64,000 bases of DNA, from contig CAUYUJ010016154.1 of the NCBI GenBank assembly GCA_963575745.1, positions 65,651-129,650 of the forward strand, written 5' to 3'. Both the position numbers and the translations under genes were made by a program. The notes beneath the pieces were generated by a model. The model searched no databases and was not told where the DNA came from. It worked only from the letters and a program-made list of their open reading frames with translations. This stretch comes from Prorocentrum cordatum. Its lineage: Eukaryota > Sar > Dinophyceae > Prorocentrales > Prorocentraceae. Below are positions 49,965 through 61,157 of the stretch, piece by piece (position 1 is the first letter of the stretch; each line of letters opens with the position of its first letter).

Positions 49965-50340
49965 ATGAGCGTGCATGTGCATTGGGATGTGCACGCATGT
50001 GCGCCCGCGCGCTTCACCGCATGTGCGTGCATGTGCGGGCCCGCGCGGCCTCCCGAAGAGAGGTTGCGCAGGCATGTGCGTGCATGTGCCGATGACAGAT
50101 CTGCGATTCTCGAACACCTCCCGCATGCGCAGGCATGTGCGCGCATGTGCGTCGGACTGTGCGTGCATGTGCGTATGATGGATACATCAAAACACAGCGC
50201 ACATGCCCCCGCACATGTCCGGGCACGACGTGCACAGTAGGAAGTCCATCCAAGAAGGACCGCACAGGCCTGGCACATGACTGGCACATGCCGCGCACAT
50301 GCGCGCACATGACAGCGCCAAAACGGCCGCACATACACCC
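49965..50340. repeat. GCATGTGC then GCACATGC repeats (inverted pair)
   Basis: 49965-50175 carries GCATGTGCG-type words. 50195-50335 carries the complementary GCACATGC words, so the two halves form an inverted pair. The second half is in the orientation of the array at 48135. Confidence 0.85.
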
Positions 50341-50369
50341 ACCCAGGGGTATAGATGTGAGTGCGGTGT

Positions 50370-51310
50370 ACTCACTACCCACTACTCGCTGCTCCCTACT
50401 CCGTACACAATACTGACTACACAGTACTCAGTACTCACTACTCGTTACCCCCATACTCGCTACTCAAATACTCATTACTCACTCCCCGCTACTCACGATT
50501 CACTACTCACTACTTACTACTCCCTACTCACTAGTCACTACATAGTCTCCAGCCACTAAGCACAACTCACTAGTCACTAATCACTAGTCACTACTCATTA
50601 CCCACTACACCCCACTCACCAATCGCTATTCACTACCCCCTATCCGCTACCCACTTCTTACTACTCACTGCTCACTACTCCCTCCTCCCTACTCACCATT
50701 CACTACTCACTACTCACTACTCGCTACTCCCTACTCTTTACTCACGAATCACTACCCACTACTCACTACTGACTACTCCCTACTCACTACTCACTACTCA
50801 CTACGCCCTACTCGCTCCTCACTACTCACTACTCGCTACTCCCTACTCGCTACTCACTACTCACTACCCCATGCCACTACCCACTGCTCTATTCATCACT
50901 ACTCACTACTCACTACTCACTACGCACTACGTACTACTCAGTATTCAATACTCAGTACTCACTACTCACTACTCACTACGCATGACGCGCTACCCACTAC
51001 TCACTACTCACTAATCACTACTCGCCACCCACTACTCACTACCCACTACTCACTACCCACTACTCATTACTCTCTACTACTCAGTACTCACTACTCGCTA
51101 CTCGCTACTCACTACTCACTACTCGCCACCCACTACTCACTTATCAGTACACACTACTCACTATGCACTACTCACTACTCCCCACTCCCTACCCCCTACT
51201 CCCTACTCGCCACCACTCACTACCCACTACTCCTTACCCAACACTCACTACTCACTACGCACTAACTCACTACTCACTACTCACCACTCCCTACTCCCAA
51301 CTCCGAACTC
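50370..51310. repeat. ACTCACT heptamer satellite, block 2
   Basis: Same heptamer family and orientation as block 1. It includes CATGCCACTACCCACTGCTC near 50868 and a CATAGTCTC(T/C)AG segment near 50540 that matches 47461. Confidence 0.95.
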
Positions 51311-51314
51311 CCTA

Positions 51315-51530
51315 CATGAGGGGGGGGGGTCCGAACCCCCCCCCCCTTCCAGCGCCAAGGGGGGGAGGAGGGGGGGGGGTCGGGACCTCCCCCCCCCTCC
51401 ACTCCAAGGGAGGGGTGGAGTGGGAGGGTCGGGGGCCCCCCCCCCCACCTCTCCTTAACCCCCCCCCCCCTTTTCCCTTTTTGAAACGGGAAGGGGGGGG
51501 GGTTCTGGACCCCACCCCCCCCTTTTGTGC
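51315..51530. repeat. G/C homopolymer-rich tract, right boundary of satellite block
   Basis: Alternating G8-G9 and C8-C13 runs with GGGGTCCGAACCCCCC and GGGTCGGGACCTCCCC, able to form many stems. Confidence 0.9.
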
Positions 51531-52330
51531 ATTCAGGGAGATCCATTGGCGCACTTTCGTAATGGACCCCTGACATCCAAGATGAACGGCATGCAAATCT
51601 ACGCCAGTGCCAACGGTGCCAACCTACACGGGCATACTCATAACAGACGACCATCGGAATGTCGACCATGCTGTCCCATAATAACGTATTCGATTGATTG
51701 TCGATACATTGCAAATTCGGCATGATCGCCGAATTTCGCACCCAATGCGTCGCAGCTTTAAACGTTCCGTATTCTTCCCCAAAACTAGTGTAGAGTGGCC
51801 CGGCGCAATGCATATCGAACTGGCCTGAGTGCAGAGGGCCTCCCGTTCCAAAATGACGCTGGAACTGCGCCAACACAGGGCATGCGGCATCCATGCGAGA
51901 GCCCGCATGGCCAAGGTCAGGTAGCATCCGTCAACAAATTCACGCGGCGAAAAGGGGTTTAGCAGCGTAACTACAACCCCGTGCGAAAAGCAACTGATGT
52001 TAGGCGAGCCCCCGGGCCTCCCATTTCAATGTTGATCGCGCGACCGGCGAAGTTCGGGCAAAAAATCGGCACCGCATTGAACATTGAAATTGGGGGGGGG
52101 GGAGGTGCGTAGAAAAACACCAGCTGCTTTTTGCACGGGGGGGTAAGTCAACCCTGGACACGATGGGGGTTGCAACCGCCCACCAGACAGCGCCCCAACT
52201 TCCTAACCAACCGCCGCGTTTTACGCCGCCTGAAGTAGGCTCAAGAACATAAGCGACCGTTAACTGCAGTTTTTCTTTGGACACTGGTCCTCAAGCAATC
52301 TGCGCCACTGCGCATATCAGAGAATGGCAC
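51531..52330. other. Unique sequence with a weak minus-strand open frame
   Basis: Minus frame 51927-51530 (MLPDLGHAGSRMDAACP... to ...PMDLPECTK) is open in normal-complexity DNA and protein-like, but no family is recognised. It could be a decayed exon. Confidence 0.25.
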
Positions 52331-52344
52331 GTGACCACCGATAC

Positions 52345-52500
52345 TATATATATATATATATATATACACTCATATGTGCATATGTATATATATATATAGA
52401 TATATATACACACTGATATATGTGTGTATAGATACCCACATACATATCCATACGTACATACATACATGCATACATGCATATACACACTCATTACTATATA
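52345..52500. repeat. (TA)n and ATACATACATGCATAC repeats
   Basis: TATATA run (52345-52410) followed by ACATACATACATGCATAC-type tetranucleotide repeats. Confidence 0.9.
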
Positions 52501-52639
52501 AGGGAAGTTCCATCATGTGATCCAGCATATGCCCTGCAGTCGCGCACAATCTTCTCAAATGGACGCTCTCAAAGTCTTGCGCGCGCTGCCATTCTGCCGC
52601 GCGCGCCGCGCTCCAAATCTGCGCGAAAAGTGAACATTT

Positions 52640-53405
52640 CAATGGGCGAATCTCGCCCGTTTCCTCATCCACCGGAGCCCAAACAAGGCCCGCGCGGCAG
52701 AAGGGCGCAGCTGCTTTACGCGCTCGCCCTGGCCGCGCTCCCGTCAGACGCTCGGCAGACTCCCGCGAGCCTGATGATGTTCCTCTTGACGTCGAAAGGC
52801 GGCCACGCGCGTCGTTCCCGCGGCAACGGTCGAGCTTATCATTGCAATGGGGAACGCAAAGGGACGCGCGCCCGCTGTGACGCTCGAGCTGCCCAATGTA
52901 TTGAGGGGAGTCATAGGAACGGGCGGGGCCCGCAATGACAATCGAGCCTTCCACTGTTTCCATTGTGATGAGGGCGTTGCGGGACTAGGCAGGAGCCCGC
53001 AGTGACGCTCAAGCTGGTGGCAGCGATGGCGATGATGATGATTATTGATGACGATGGCGATGCGGATAGTGATGATAATGATGCTGCTGGTGAGGATGAT
53101 AGTTATGATGATGTTTATGATGATGGTGGTGATGCTGATAGTGGTGGAACGATGATCATGATGCGGATGGTGAAAATGATGATGATGCTGCTGATGATGC
53201 TGGGGAACCCCATCCCCATATATACATAGCGTTACGCGTCACGTGCAGTGCCCAGAGGATCTCATTTCCCTGGGGCCCTGGATATTCATTGACACAAAAA
53301 AAATATTCCCCGAGAATTAATGGATCCACTGTTTTCCCATCTCGGAATTGGATCCGCGGAGCGAATGAACAGGACCCACGAGGCCTACGCTCGCTCGCTC
53401 GCAAG
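52640..53405. repeat. ~870-bp repeat G, diverged copy 3
   Basis: Aligns with 57483-58345 and 58346-59225. Shared order: CCCGCGGCAACGGTCGAGC, GGGACGCGCGCCCGCTGTGA, CAATGACAATCGAGCCTTCC, a (GAT/GAC)n run (53020-53215), GGGGAACCCCATCCCCATAT, GGATCCACTGTTTTCCC. It lies just beyond the 3' end of LINE-4. Confidence 0.75.
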
Positions 53406-53433
53406 TAATACTCAGAAATGCGCGTAAACAAAT

Positions 53434-55408
53434 TTACCATGCACAAACACACTGGGCAGCGCCTCTCGCCCATGCACTGCGACCCTCAACGCTTGCCGGT
53501 ACCTTAGCAGCGTGATTTTGCACTTGCCCAGTCCATTCGTTTCTAGTGCGCCCTACGCGCCCCGCATACTTGCACGCGATTGGAGCAATATTCCCACGGC
53601 GAAATGTTCGACATTTCAGCACGTCGTCTTCGGGGGCTCTCACCACCCTGCCGTAAGCAAGCAACAGCCGACGTAAGATCTTATGTGAAATTGGCTGCCT
53701 GCCAACCCTGGCCAGCCTCATTGGACACGGATGATATGAAGGAAAGCTGAATGCGCTGGATTACCCTCAGACGTCTGCAGCGGAAGCCATCCAGCTTACG
53801 GATCTCAGCAACATTGAGCCATGCAGAATTAAGCCCGTGGAGCAGCCAGCTAACGACGATGGCCTCGAACACCTCAAGCTTTCTGGCGGTCGTCAGCTGC
53901 GCGTGCTTCCAGAACCGGCCCACGTGGCAGGTCGACACAGGCCCTCCCGATTCTGCGGCGGGGGTCTCCGTTGGTGCTGCCATCTGGTCTATGCGGAGGC
54001 CAAAATAATGATGCATCACCTCCGCGCTCGGGATTGGTTCCCCCGAAGTCGCGCTCGAGCTGCAACTCCGGCCACCAGAGATCAACTGCAACTTCGACCA
54101 GTGGAGGGACATGCCGCATACGGCACCCGCCCTGGCCACGGAGTCCAACAGCTCCTGCACATGGATCTCGTTGATCCCGATGAGAAGAGCGTCGTCTGCA
54201 TAAAGGAGAAGATCGAACAAACCGTCGTCGAAATTCTTCCGGGCCTCCGCAGTCAGCGACCTCGTCGCCTCTTCGACGACCGCCGTCATCAGCGTGGCAA
54301 AGAGGAAGGGCGATAGTGGGTGCCCGCGTGGGATGCTGGACAGCTGAGCTCGCTTGACCGACTCCCCTGCGGGGCAGACAACAGAAAAGCGGCGGCCCCG
54401 GCAGATGCGCTGGATCATCCCCAGGATCTTCGGCCGCAGGCCGAAGCGTCTGGGCGCGACAATGAGCGCGTCGAAGTTGATGGGATCAAAAGCTGGTTTC
54501 CAATCCAACGCGACCATGCCCGCATTGCCACGCTGGCGCGCCAGCTCTGAGTTCAAGCGTCTTCTGACGGCGAAGACAGCACTCTCAGTGCTCCTCTCTG
54601 TCCTGAAGCCGAACTGCGCCTTTGTCAGCATTTCCACTGCGCCTCCGCGCTTCAATCGCCGCAGTAGAATTGGAGCGAAGAGCGCGCGCCGCGCAGACAA
54701 GACATATTGGCGTGCAGTTGTCGAGTTCCCGTGCGCTCCCTTTCTTATGCTTTGAAGCAACTGGAGCCCCATGCCAATCTGAAGGCGTCTGCTCTGTGGC
54801 CCAGCAACTGTTCGCAATGCCAACCGCCCATGAAATCCCTCGCTGCGCGCGGCCCGCGGCTGGCCAGAACTCCGCGGGAATATCATCTGGGCGGGGGTCT
54901 TCCCTATCTTGAGCCCTCTCAGAGCACTGGATACCTCCTCCGCGCGGATGGCTTTCAAGCTGATCGGGAGCTCTGGCCCGAGAGCGGAGCCGTCGACGAG
55001 GCCTGCAGGGCGCGCGCGCCGCGCGATCTCATCCAGATGCTTCGCCATCGCGTCACAAATCACTCGACCTTCCCAGCCCCGCAGTTTGATGCCGCCTGCG
55101 CGCTTGGGCCTCCGCGCTCTCCTGACCTGCCTCCAGCAGCCAGTGCTGAAAAGTTCGTCGGCCCACTTCGTCCTGTCCAGCGCGGCTTGCTTCCTGGCGC
55201 ACTTGTGCAGATCTCGCTCGAGATCGCGGTCGCCGGCTTCTCTCGCCTGCCGTCGCTGATCCAGCAGAGCCAAAGTAGCATCAAAAATCCACGGCTTGTT
55301 CGACCTCTTCGGCCTGTCTGGCAGGGCGGCCGCGGCTGCAGCGATGGCGGCTTTCCCCGTCCGCCATGCTGCGTCGGCGGCCCCCTCCCAGCCGCCGTGG
55401 TCGTCCAA
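53434..55408 (-). pseudogene. LINE-4 reverse transcriptase
   Basis: A 575-codon frame (55408-53681) has the linker WIFDATLALLDQRRQARE, then reverse transcriptase motifs: QFGFRTERSTESAVFAVRR (~265), motif A VALDWKPAFDPI (~301), motif B SSIPRGHPLSPFLFATLM, and motif C LLYADDALLI (~402). The C-terminal RCRRLRVIQRI...ISSVSNEA is typical of LINEs. A shift near 53700 continues in another frame with ISHKILRRLLLAYGRVVRAP and GRTRNEWTGQV to about 53434. This copies element RNA into DNA. No RNase H follows. The IPRGHPLSP motif keeps the key Gly and Pro residues. Confidence 0.85.
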
Positions 55409-55489
55409 TTCCAGATTGTAAGCAATTGCGAAAGCATCTCAGATCTCTGGCAGCTTGAGCGCCTCCACGTTCCTTCGCGGAGGTTTCTC

Positions 55490-57400
55490 TCGAACCCCTG
55501 TGGTCGTGCCGGATCCGCTTTCAATGGGATGTGGTCTGATGCCAACGAGGCGCTCGGGAGGCGCGTCGCGGCGTCGCAAAAGAAAATCGATCATGTGAAA
55601 ACCTCGTTCAGTGACCCCTCCTGTCCTCGAGCTGCCGGGCTCCGCAAGCGCTGCCATCTCGCTCGGCCCTCCAGGCGCTCATGCGTTGGCGACAAGAAAA
55701 GAATTGCTCGGGCAATCTTCCGCCGGCAGACCCCTGCTTGAAACGCCCGCTGTCGACGCCGCGCGCCCCCCGAAAACGCGTTCCTCTTCGTCGGGCAGGC
55801 CCGGCCCAAGGCGAGCGTCGAGATCTCCAAAAACAAGCTTGGAGACGTTCGCAGAAAGCGCCCTAGAAGAAGATTCCGAATCGCAGAAGAATCGAAATCT
55901 CTCGTTTAGTGGCCTCGCATCGCGTGGGGCGCACGCACAAACGAGACCGAAAACCCCCCCCCGCGCTCGAAGCCGCAGAGAGCAGAGACGATCATATATA
56001 TATATATATATATATGATTGTAAGATTTCACGGAAGAAACATACCGATGGGGATGCAACGACACCAATCCCAGCCTAGCTTTTGACACTGGAGTCGCTAT
56101 CAGACAAAATTATCATACAACTAACTTCAAAGCGCGCGCTGCTTGATGATGCCCACGTTTCTTGCCATGGCAAAATGTACATACCCAGTTTTCGGACATG
56201 CTGCATTACTTCATGAAGCTTCACGTCCGTGGGGCCGTTTGCGTTCCAAGATCCACGTACGCAGTGCAGACGTCGGTAGCGAGTTTGTTGAAGGGCCACC
56301 GCCATCACAATGAAGTCCCGCACCTGAGCTGTCGCCGGTGAAACTGCGCCCGCGCACCCTCGGCCCCACCACCTTGGCGGGCTTTTGCCCGCCCCCTTTG
56401 ACACCCCCTCCCTGCTCTTGGCCAGGCGATCGCGCGCGCTCTGGTGGATGGTCCTGAGCTCTGGGGAGTGTCGGAGCTCATTCCGCATCTCCCAGTCCTC
56501 GCTGATCCAGTCGACGTCGAACTCGTTGCCGGCGACTTTGGCCTTCCCCGCCTGCTCGCCCTCAACCTTCAAGGCGCGCATTTCTTGTCCGCCCTGACCG
56601 ACGACGCCGAACTTCCACTCGACGAGCTGCTTCTGGGGCGCGCGGAGGAAGCCCATGCGCGCGCGCTTCTCCATGGGGGCCTGGACGTCGCGCCGCGGGC
56701 GCTCGGGCCCCTGCGCCCCCGCATTCTCCTCCACCACCTTCTCTCTCAACGCCTGCGGGCCCACGGGCGCGTCGACCGCGCTCGCGGACTTCGCGAGCGC
56801 CACCCCCTTGACCCCCCCCCCATCCTGGTCCTTTTTACGCGCGTCAAGTGGCTTGACAAGCTCGCGGATCCAGTCGGCCGGCTTCGAAAGTGCTCTGCTT
56901 GAGACACCGCGACCACCGCGCGCGATTCTGCCGCCGCTGCGCGCGCCGAGGGGCCGCGCGGAGCAACGCTGAACTTGCGCAAAGACTCCTCGATCATCTG
57001 CGCGACCTCCGCCTCCGCGGTGACTCTTCCGATTGCCTTGGCCCTCTTCTCCGTGCCCCCACCTCATCTACCCCTTCACGTTGATCGCATCCGCCTCGAT
57101 GCTACTGATCGTCATCTTGGCCTCGAGTGCGGCCAGCTTCGCGGACCTCGCCTCGTCGCGCGCCTCCTGGGGGATTCTCTTGCCGTTGCACGTCTCCTTC
57201 ATGTCCCTCATAATTGCTTCCATCATGCATTACATGTTCATGCCGTTACTCTCGTCCACATCCGCCTCCTCCACCTCATCCACCTCGTCCGCAATCACCT
57301 TGGCCCCGTCGCCCCCGTTCGCCTTGCCCGGAGACGCGAAGCGAAGCGCGCCTGCTTCTGCGCGCCGCCAGCGGGGGAACGCCCCGTGCGATCCATCGGC
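55490..57400 (-). pseudogene. LINE-4 ORF1-like region and EEP endonuclease
   Basis: 57400-57080 reads an acidic, Lys-rich stretch (MMEAIMRDMKETCNGKRIPQ... KLAALEAKMTISSIEADA) with stops near 57240 and 57069, then a 330-codon frame (57067-56075). Near its end comes RGSWNANGPTDVKLHEVMQ and ILPWQETW, the start of an EEP domain with the catalytic-type QE. An in-frame TAG at 56078 interrupts it. The next residues AGIGVVASPSV fit the domain. FHMIDFLLRRR (about 55600) and, after a shift, SDHIPLKAD (about 55535) are its C-terminal motifs. A (TA)n run sits inside (55993-56014). Confidence 0.7.
55993..56014. repeat. (TA)n run inside LINE-4
   Basis: About 11 TA units within the decayed endonuclease region. 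Confidence 0.9.
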
Positions 57401-57482
57401 GCATTGGCGCTCGACGGTTCCGAATGCACGTTAACTCGAGCCCAAACGCTGACTTGAGCCACCCAGGAGACGATCCAAGCAA

Positions 57483-58345
57483 CAAAGATTTCGGCTGGGG
57501 GGCGAAGGAATCGGCAGCCCCATCGCACCTGCGCGCAGGGGCGGCGGCGGCAGGTCACCCCCCGACAGCTCGCCGCACGAGATGCGAGCCGCGAAGTCGC
57601 CCGCAGCTTCGCGCGCCGCTCCCAAAAGAAATGCGCCGCAATAACAGCGTTGGAAGGCGTGCCGATAGCAAGAGCCAGGGTCCACCGCTCCAGCAGCGCT
57701 GTCGCGCCGCCCCGTCGCCCGCCAGCCTCGCCCCCGAAAGCCCGGGCCGGGCGGCCGACGCAGGGGCGCGCGACGAACGGCGAGAAACTGTCGGGAGAGA
57801 CGAAATACCGAATCCCACTTCACTGGCCGGGGGATTTTCCTCTTGAGCTCGAAGGGCCACGCGGGTGCCCGCGGCGACGGTTGAGCACGTCATTGCCATG
57901 GGGGGCGCGAGTGGACGCGCGCCCGCTGCGAGGCTCGAGCTACCCGATATTATGGCGGAAAATATGGGGACGGGTGGGGTCCGCCATGACAATCGAACCT
58001 TCCGCTGCTTCCATTGTTATGTGGGCGCTGTGGGAGTGGGCGGAAGCTCGCAGTCGTGCTCGAGCTGCCGGCGACGATGGCGGCGACGATGATGATCATG
58101 ACCGCGGTGATGATGACGACGACGACGAAGCTGATGATGACGGGGAAACCACATCACCGTATACTCATCGCATTCTGTGCCACGCGCAGCGCCCCGCGGA
58201 CCCCATCTCGCCTGACCGGCGAATAACTAGATCCCCTGGTTTTCCCGCGCTGGGTAGTGGATCCACCGAGCGCAGGAATGGGGCCCCCGATGCATTCGCA
58301 CAACAAGAAATCAAATGTGATCCATTGGTCTTTGCGCGTTTGTAT
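57483..58345. repeat. ~870-bp repeat G, copy 1
   Basis: Starts near GGGGGCGAAGGAATCGGCAG. Shares with copy 2 GCGCAGGGGCGGCGGCGGCA, GGGCGGCCGACGC, CGACGAACGGCGAGAAA, TTTTCCTCTTGAGCTCGAA, GGGGGGCGCGAGTGGACGCG, CTACCCGATATTA and a GAC/GAT trinucleotide run (58070-58145). Frames open across it are not conserved in phase between copies. Confidence 0.88.
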
Positions 58346-59225
58346 CCCAAAAAAATTCTACCTGGGGGCGAAGGAATCGGCGCCCTCCTCGCACCTGTGC
58401 GCAGGGGCGGCGGCGGCAGGTCGCCCCTCGACAACTCGCCGCTGGAGAAGCGCGAGGCACCAAGGCAGGCGGCCTGCCTGCAACGGGCGCGCGGCGTCGT
58501 GAAAACGCGGGCTGCGGCCGGAGACGTCGCGCGCGGCTGCCGGGAGAAATGCGCCGCGATAGGAACGCTGGGAGGCGCTGCCAATGTGAAGGGCCAGGGT
58601 GCGCCGCGCCAGCGGCGTTGCCGCGCCGCCCCGTCGCCCGCCCGCCATCGCCCCCAAAAGCCCGAGCTGGGCGGCCGACGCCGCGAGCGCGCGACGAACG
58701 GCGAGAAATTGGCGGGGGGGGCAAAATACGAAACCCCACTTCCGCAAGCCGAAGGACTTTCCTCTTGAGCTCGAAAGGCCGCGCTGATGCCCGCGGCAAC
58801 GGTCGACCGCGTCAGCGTCCTCGGGGGGCGCGAGTGGACGCGCGCCCACTTCGACGCTCTACCCGATATTACGCGGGGAGATATGGGAGCGGGGGGGGGG
58901 CCGCAATGACTGTCAGCGACGCTCGAGATGGCGGCGACGACGGCGGCGACGATGACGATGACGACGACGACGACGGCGATGATAGGGGCGAGGGGGGCGA
59001 TGATGACGGGGGAGCCCAACCCCCATGTAATCAAGACGTTTTTGCGTCACGCGGAATGCCCCGTGGCCCCCGATTCTCCTGGGTCCTGGATACATGGACC
59101 AGCTGGTTCCCTGGCTTCCCTCCGCTGGAATTTGCATCCGCCGAGCGCAGATATAGGGCCCGCGAGACGTTCGCACGCCCGAGAAAAAACATCCAATTGG
59201 ACCCATTGGTTGTTGGCACGATTTT
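58346..59225. repeat. ~870-bp repeat G, copy 2 (tandem)
   Basis: Immediately follows copy 1 in the same orientation with about 75-80 percent similarity by eye. The trinucleotide run is at 58940-59010. Confidence 0.88.
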
Positions 59226-60240
59226 ACCCCGCAAGAACGCCCAGCCCGGGGCTGCATCGGGCTCCGCAGTCCGCGCATGTGTGCGTCCACCTTGCATGCT
59301 CAAAACACATGCTCAATGTTCGCCGCGCGTTCGCCTGCGTTCTCATCGCGACCAGTCACGTCAGCGTGGCTTGCGCGTTTGACCGCGCCCGGACTGTTCG
59401 ACGCCTCGAATTTCCGGTCGTGCAACGTCGAAGCCGACCGACCGAGCGCCTGCTGTCGCGCCCTCGAGTCGAGGGCCAACCTGCGCGGGGCACATTTTGC
59501 CGCGGCGCCTGGCCTCGCGCAACGCCCTCGGGCCCGTCGCAGCCCCCGAAGCTTTGGAGGGCGCCGCGGGCGCCAACCAGCGGAAGCGCGAAGCGTTTCG
59601 GTCCGCGGGCGCAGGCGGGCACGAGGCCAGCACGCGTGCCAGCCTGCGTCGGGGGAGGCTGGAGCGGCGGAGCAGAAGTAGGGAAGCGCGAAGCACGCCG
59701 CTCGCCGTGACTTCCTGGCCGCTTCTGTAAGCCATTCGCCTGCGGCATGCGAGCCCCCTTTACCAAGGCCGTGGACTGCCCGAGAGTAGCTGCATGGAAA
59801 ACAAGGAGATGCGAAGTGCAATTAGGAGGGCCCGTGCTGTGAGAGAGCACGTTCTATCCTTTTTACAAGGTCTGGGGCGCGCCCGACGCCCGCGCGCCGA
59901 GATGACCCGAGGGCCCTTGTGAGCCGATGCGGCGGTGCGACATGAACATGGGCCTGACAACCACAGCTCCTACCTTTCTTGCAGCGGAAACGCCGCCTGG
60001 CCTCAGATCGTGAAATTCCGCTTATAGTCGATACAATGAAAAAAAGCAAAGTAAGGACGCGTGGTAAGGACGCGAGACCCTTGGAGGGCGAAGTTTAAGT
60101 TTTCTGGGCGGCAGGCGGCCAAACCCCCAGGGGCGCAACGGTGCCCTAACCCGCCCCCGTCCTTGACGAATTGTCGTCGGGGCCCAACGCAAACACATCG
60201 CAAAGGCGCAAGGGTGCCTTTAACATCCGCGCGCCCCCCT
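59226..60240. other. Unassigned GC-rich sequence
   Basis: Several long frames overlap on both strands around 59300-59820, as expected for very GC-rich DNA. None has a recognisable domain. No gene called. Confidence 0.45.
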
Positions 60241-60244
60241 AAGC

Positions 60245-60890
60245 ATGGCGCCGCGCCTGCTCGGCTGGGCGACGCGGCGCACGCGGCGGGCGCGAGGGCG
60301 CGCGAAGGGCCCCTGCCTTCTCCGCGCCCTTAGGGCCACGCCCGCCCGCGGAGTAGGCGACGGTCGAGCGCGGGGGCGACGCGCCCAAGGGCGGCCAAGG
60401 GGGCCCTGCTTGGCCGATGTCCTTGAGACAACGTCCGCCCACAAAGTGAACCACGGGCGAGGAGGAGGGCGACGCGCCGAAGGACGGCCAAGGGCGCCCT
60501 GCCTGATCCGCGCCCGCGAGGCAACGTCCGCCCGCGAAAACAAGAAAACGACCGAGGGCAGCGGCGGCGCGCCCAAGGACGGCCAAGGGGGCCCTCCTTG
60601 GCCGACGCCCTTAGGGCCACGCCCGCCCACAAAATGAACCACGGGCGAGAAGGAGGGCGACGCGCTGAAGGACGGCCAAGGGCACCCTGCCTGGCCCGCG
60701 TCCACGAGGCAACGTCCGCCCGCGAAAAAAAGAAAACGACAGAGGGCAGCGGCGGCGCGCCCAAGGACGGCCAAGGGGGCCCTCCTTGGCCGACGTCCTT
60801 AGGGCCACGCCCGCCCACAAAGTGAACCACGGGCGAGGAGGAGGGCGACGCGCCGAAGGACGGCCAAGGGTACCCTGGTAGCCCGCGCCC
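60245..60890. repeat. 188-bp tandem repeat, ~3.5 copies
   Basis: GCGCCCAAGG(G/A)CGGCCAAGG starts units at 60381, 60569 and 60757 (188 bp apart). Each consists of two related halves around GGACGGCCAAGG(G/A)(G/C) and CGTCCGCCC. Frames are open in several phases, but 188 is not a multiple of 3, so a conserved protein repeat is unlikely. Confidence 0.92.
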
Positions 60891-61157
60891 TTAGACTGCA
60901 TCCCCAAGGGAACGCGCCGCCGCGCAGCCGAGGGGCAGCGCCCGCCCCAAGGGCACCCTGAGAAACTGGCCTGCGAAAATTGCTAGGGACGGGCCGCAGA
61001 GGCTGAGGCAGGCAAGGACCCAAGGGCACCCATGAAACATCGTTTGCCCTTACTGTGCGCGTTGACTGTACCGCAGCCACTCCACGCCGCAGTCTCAAAC
61101 ATCTGACGCACAGCCGGCACGGCTACACGGACAAACACGTGAGCCTTGAGAGCACCT
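60891..61157. other. Unassigned spacer
   Basis: Contains two CCAAGGG(C/A)ACCC words (near 60950 and 61021). No gene is supported. Confidence 0.45.

Larger units (their letters stand above)
53434..57430 (-). mobile_element. LINE-4: decayed non-LTR retrotransposon of another lineage
   Basis: On the minus strand: an ORF1-like region, an EEP endonuclease and a reverse transcriptase with a YADD box, without a visible RNase H. In-frame stops (near 57240, 57069 and 56078) and frameshifts (near 55540 and 53700) break it. The ends are set where protein-like frames fade and are approximate. It is not surrounded by CCT repeats but lies between copies of repeat G. Confidence 0.83.

Noticed and set aside
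59300-59850. Several 120-170-codon overlapping frames
   Set aside because: High GC leaves most frames open. None has protein-family signals.
60220-60830. Gly/Pro/Arg/Ala-rich proteins over the 188-bp repeat
   Set aside because: Open in several frames and both strands. The unit length shifts the frame, which argues against selection for protein.
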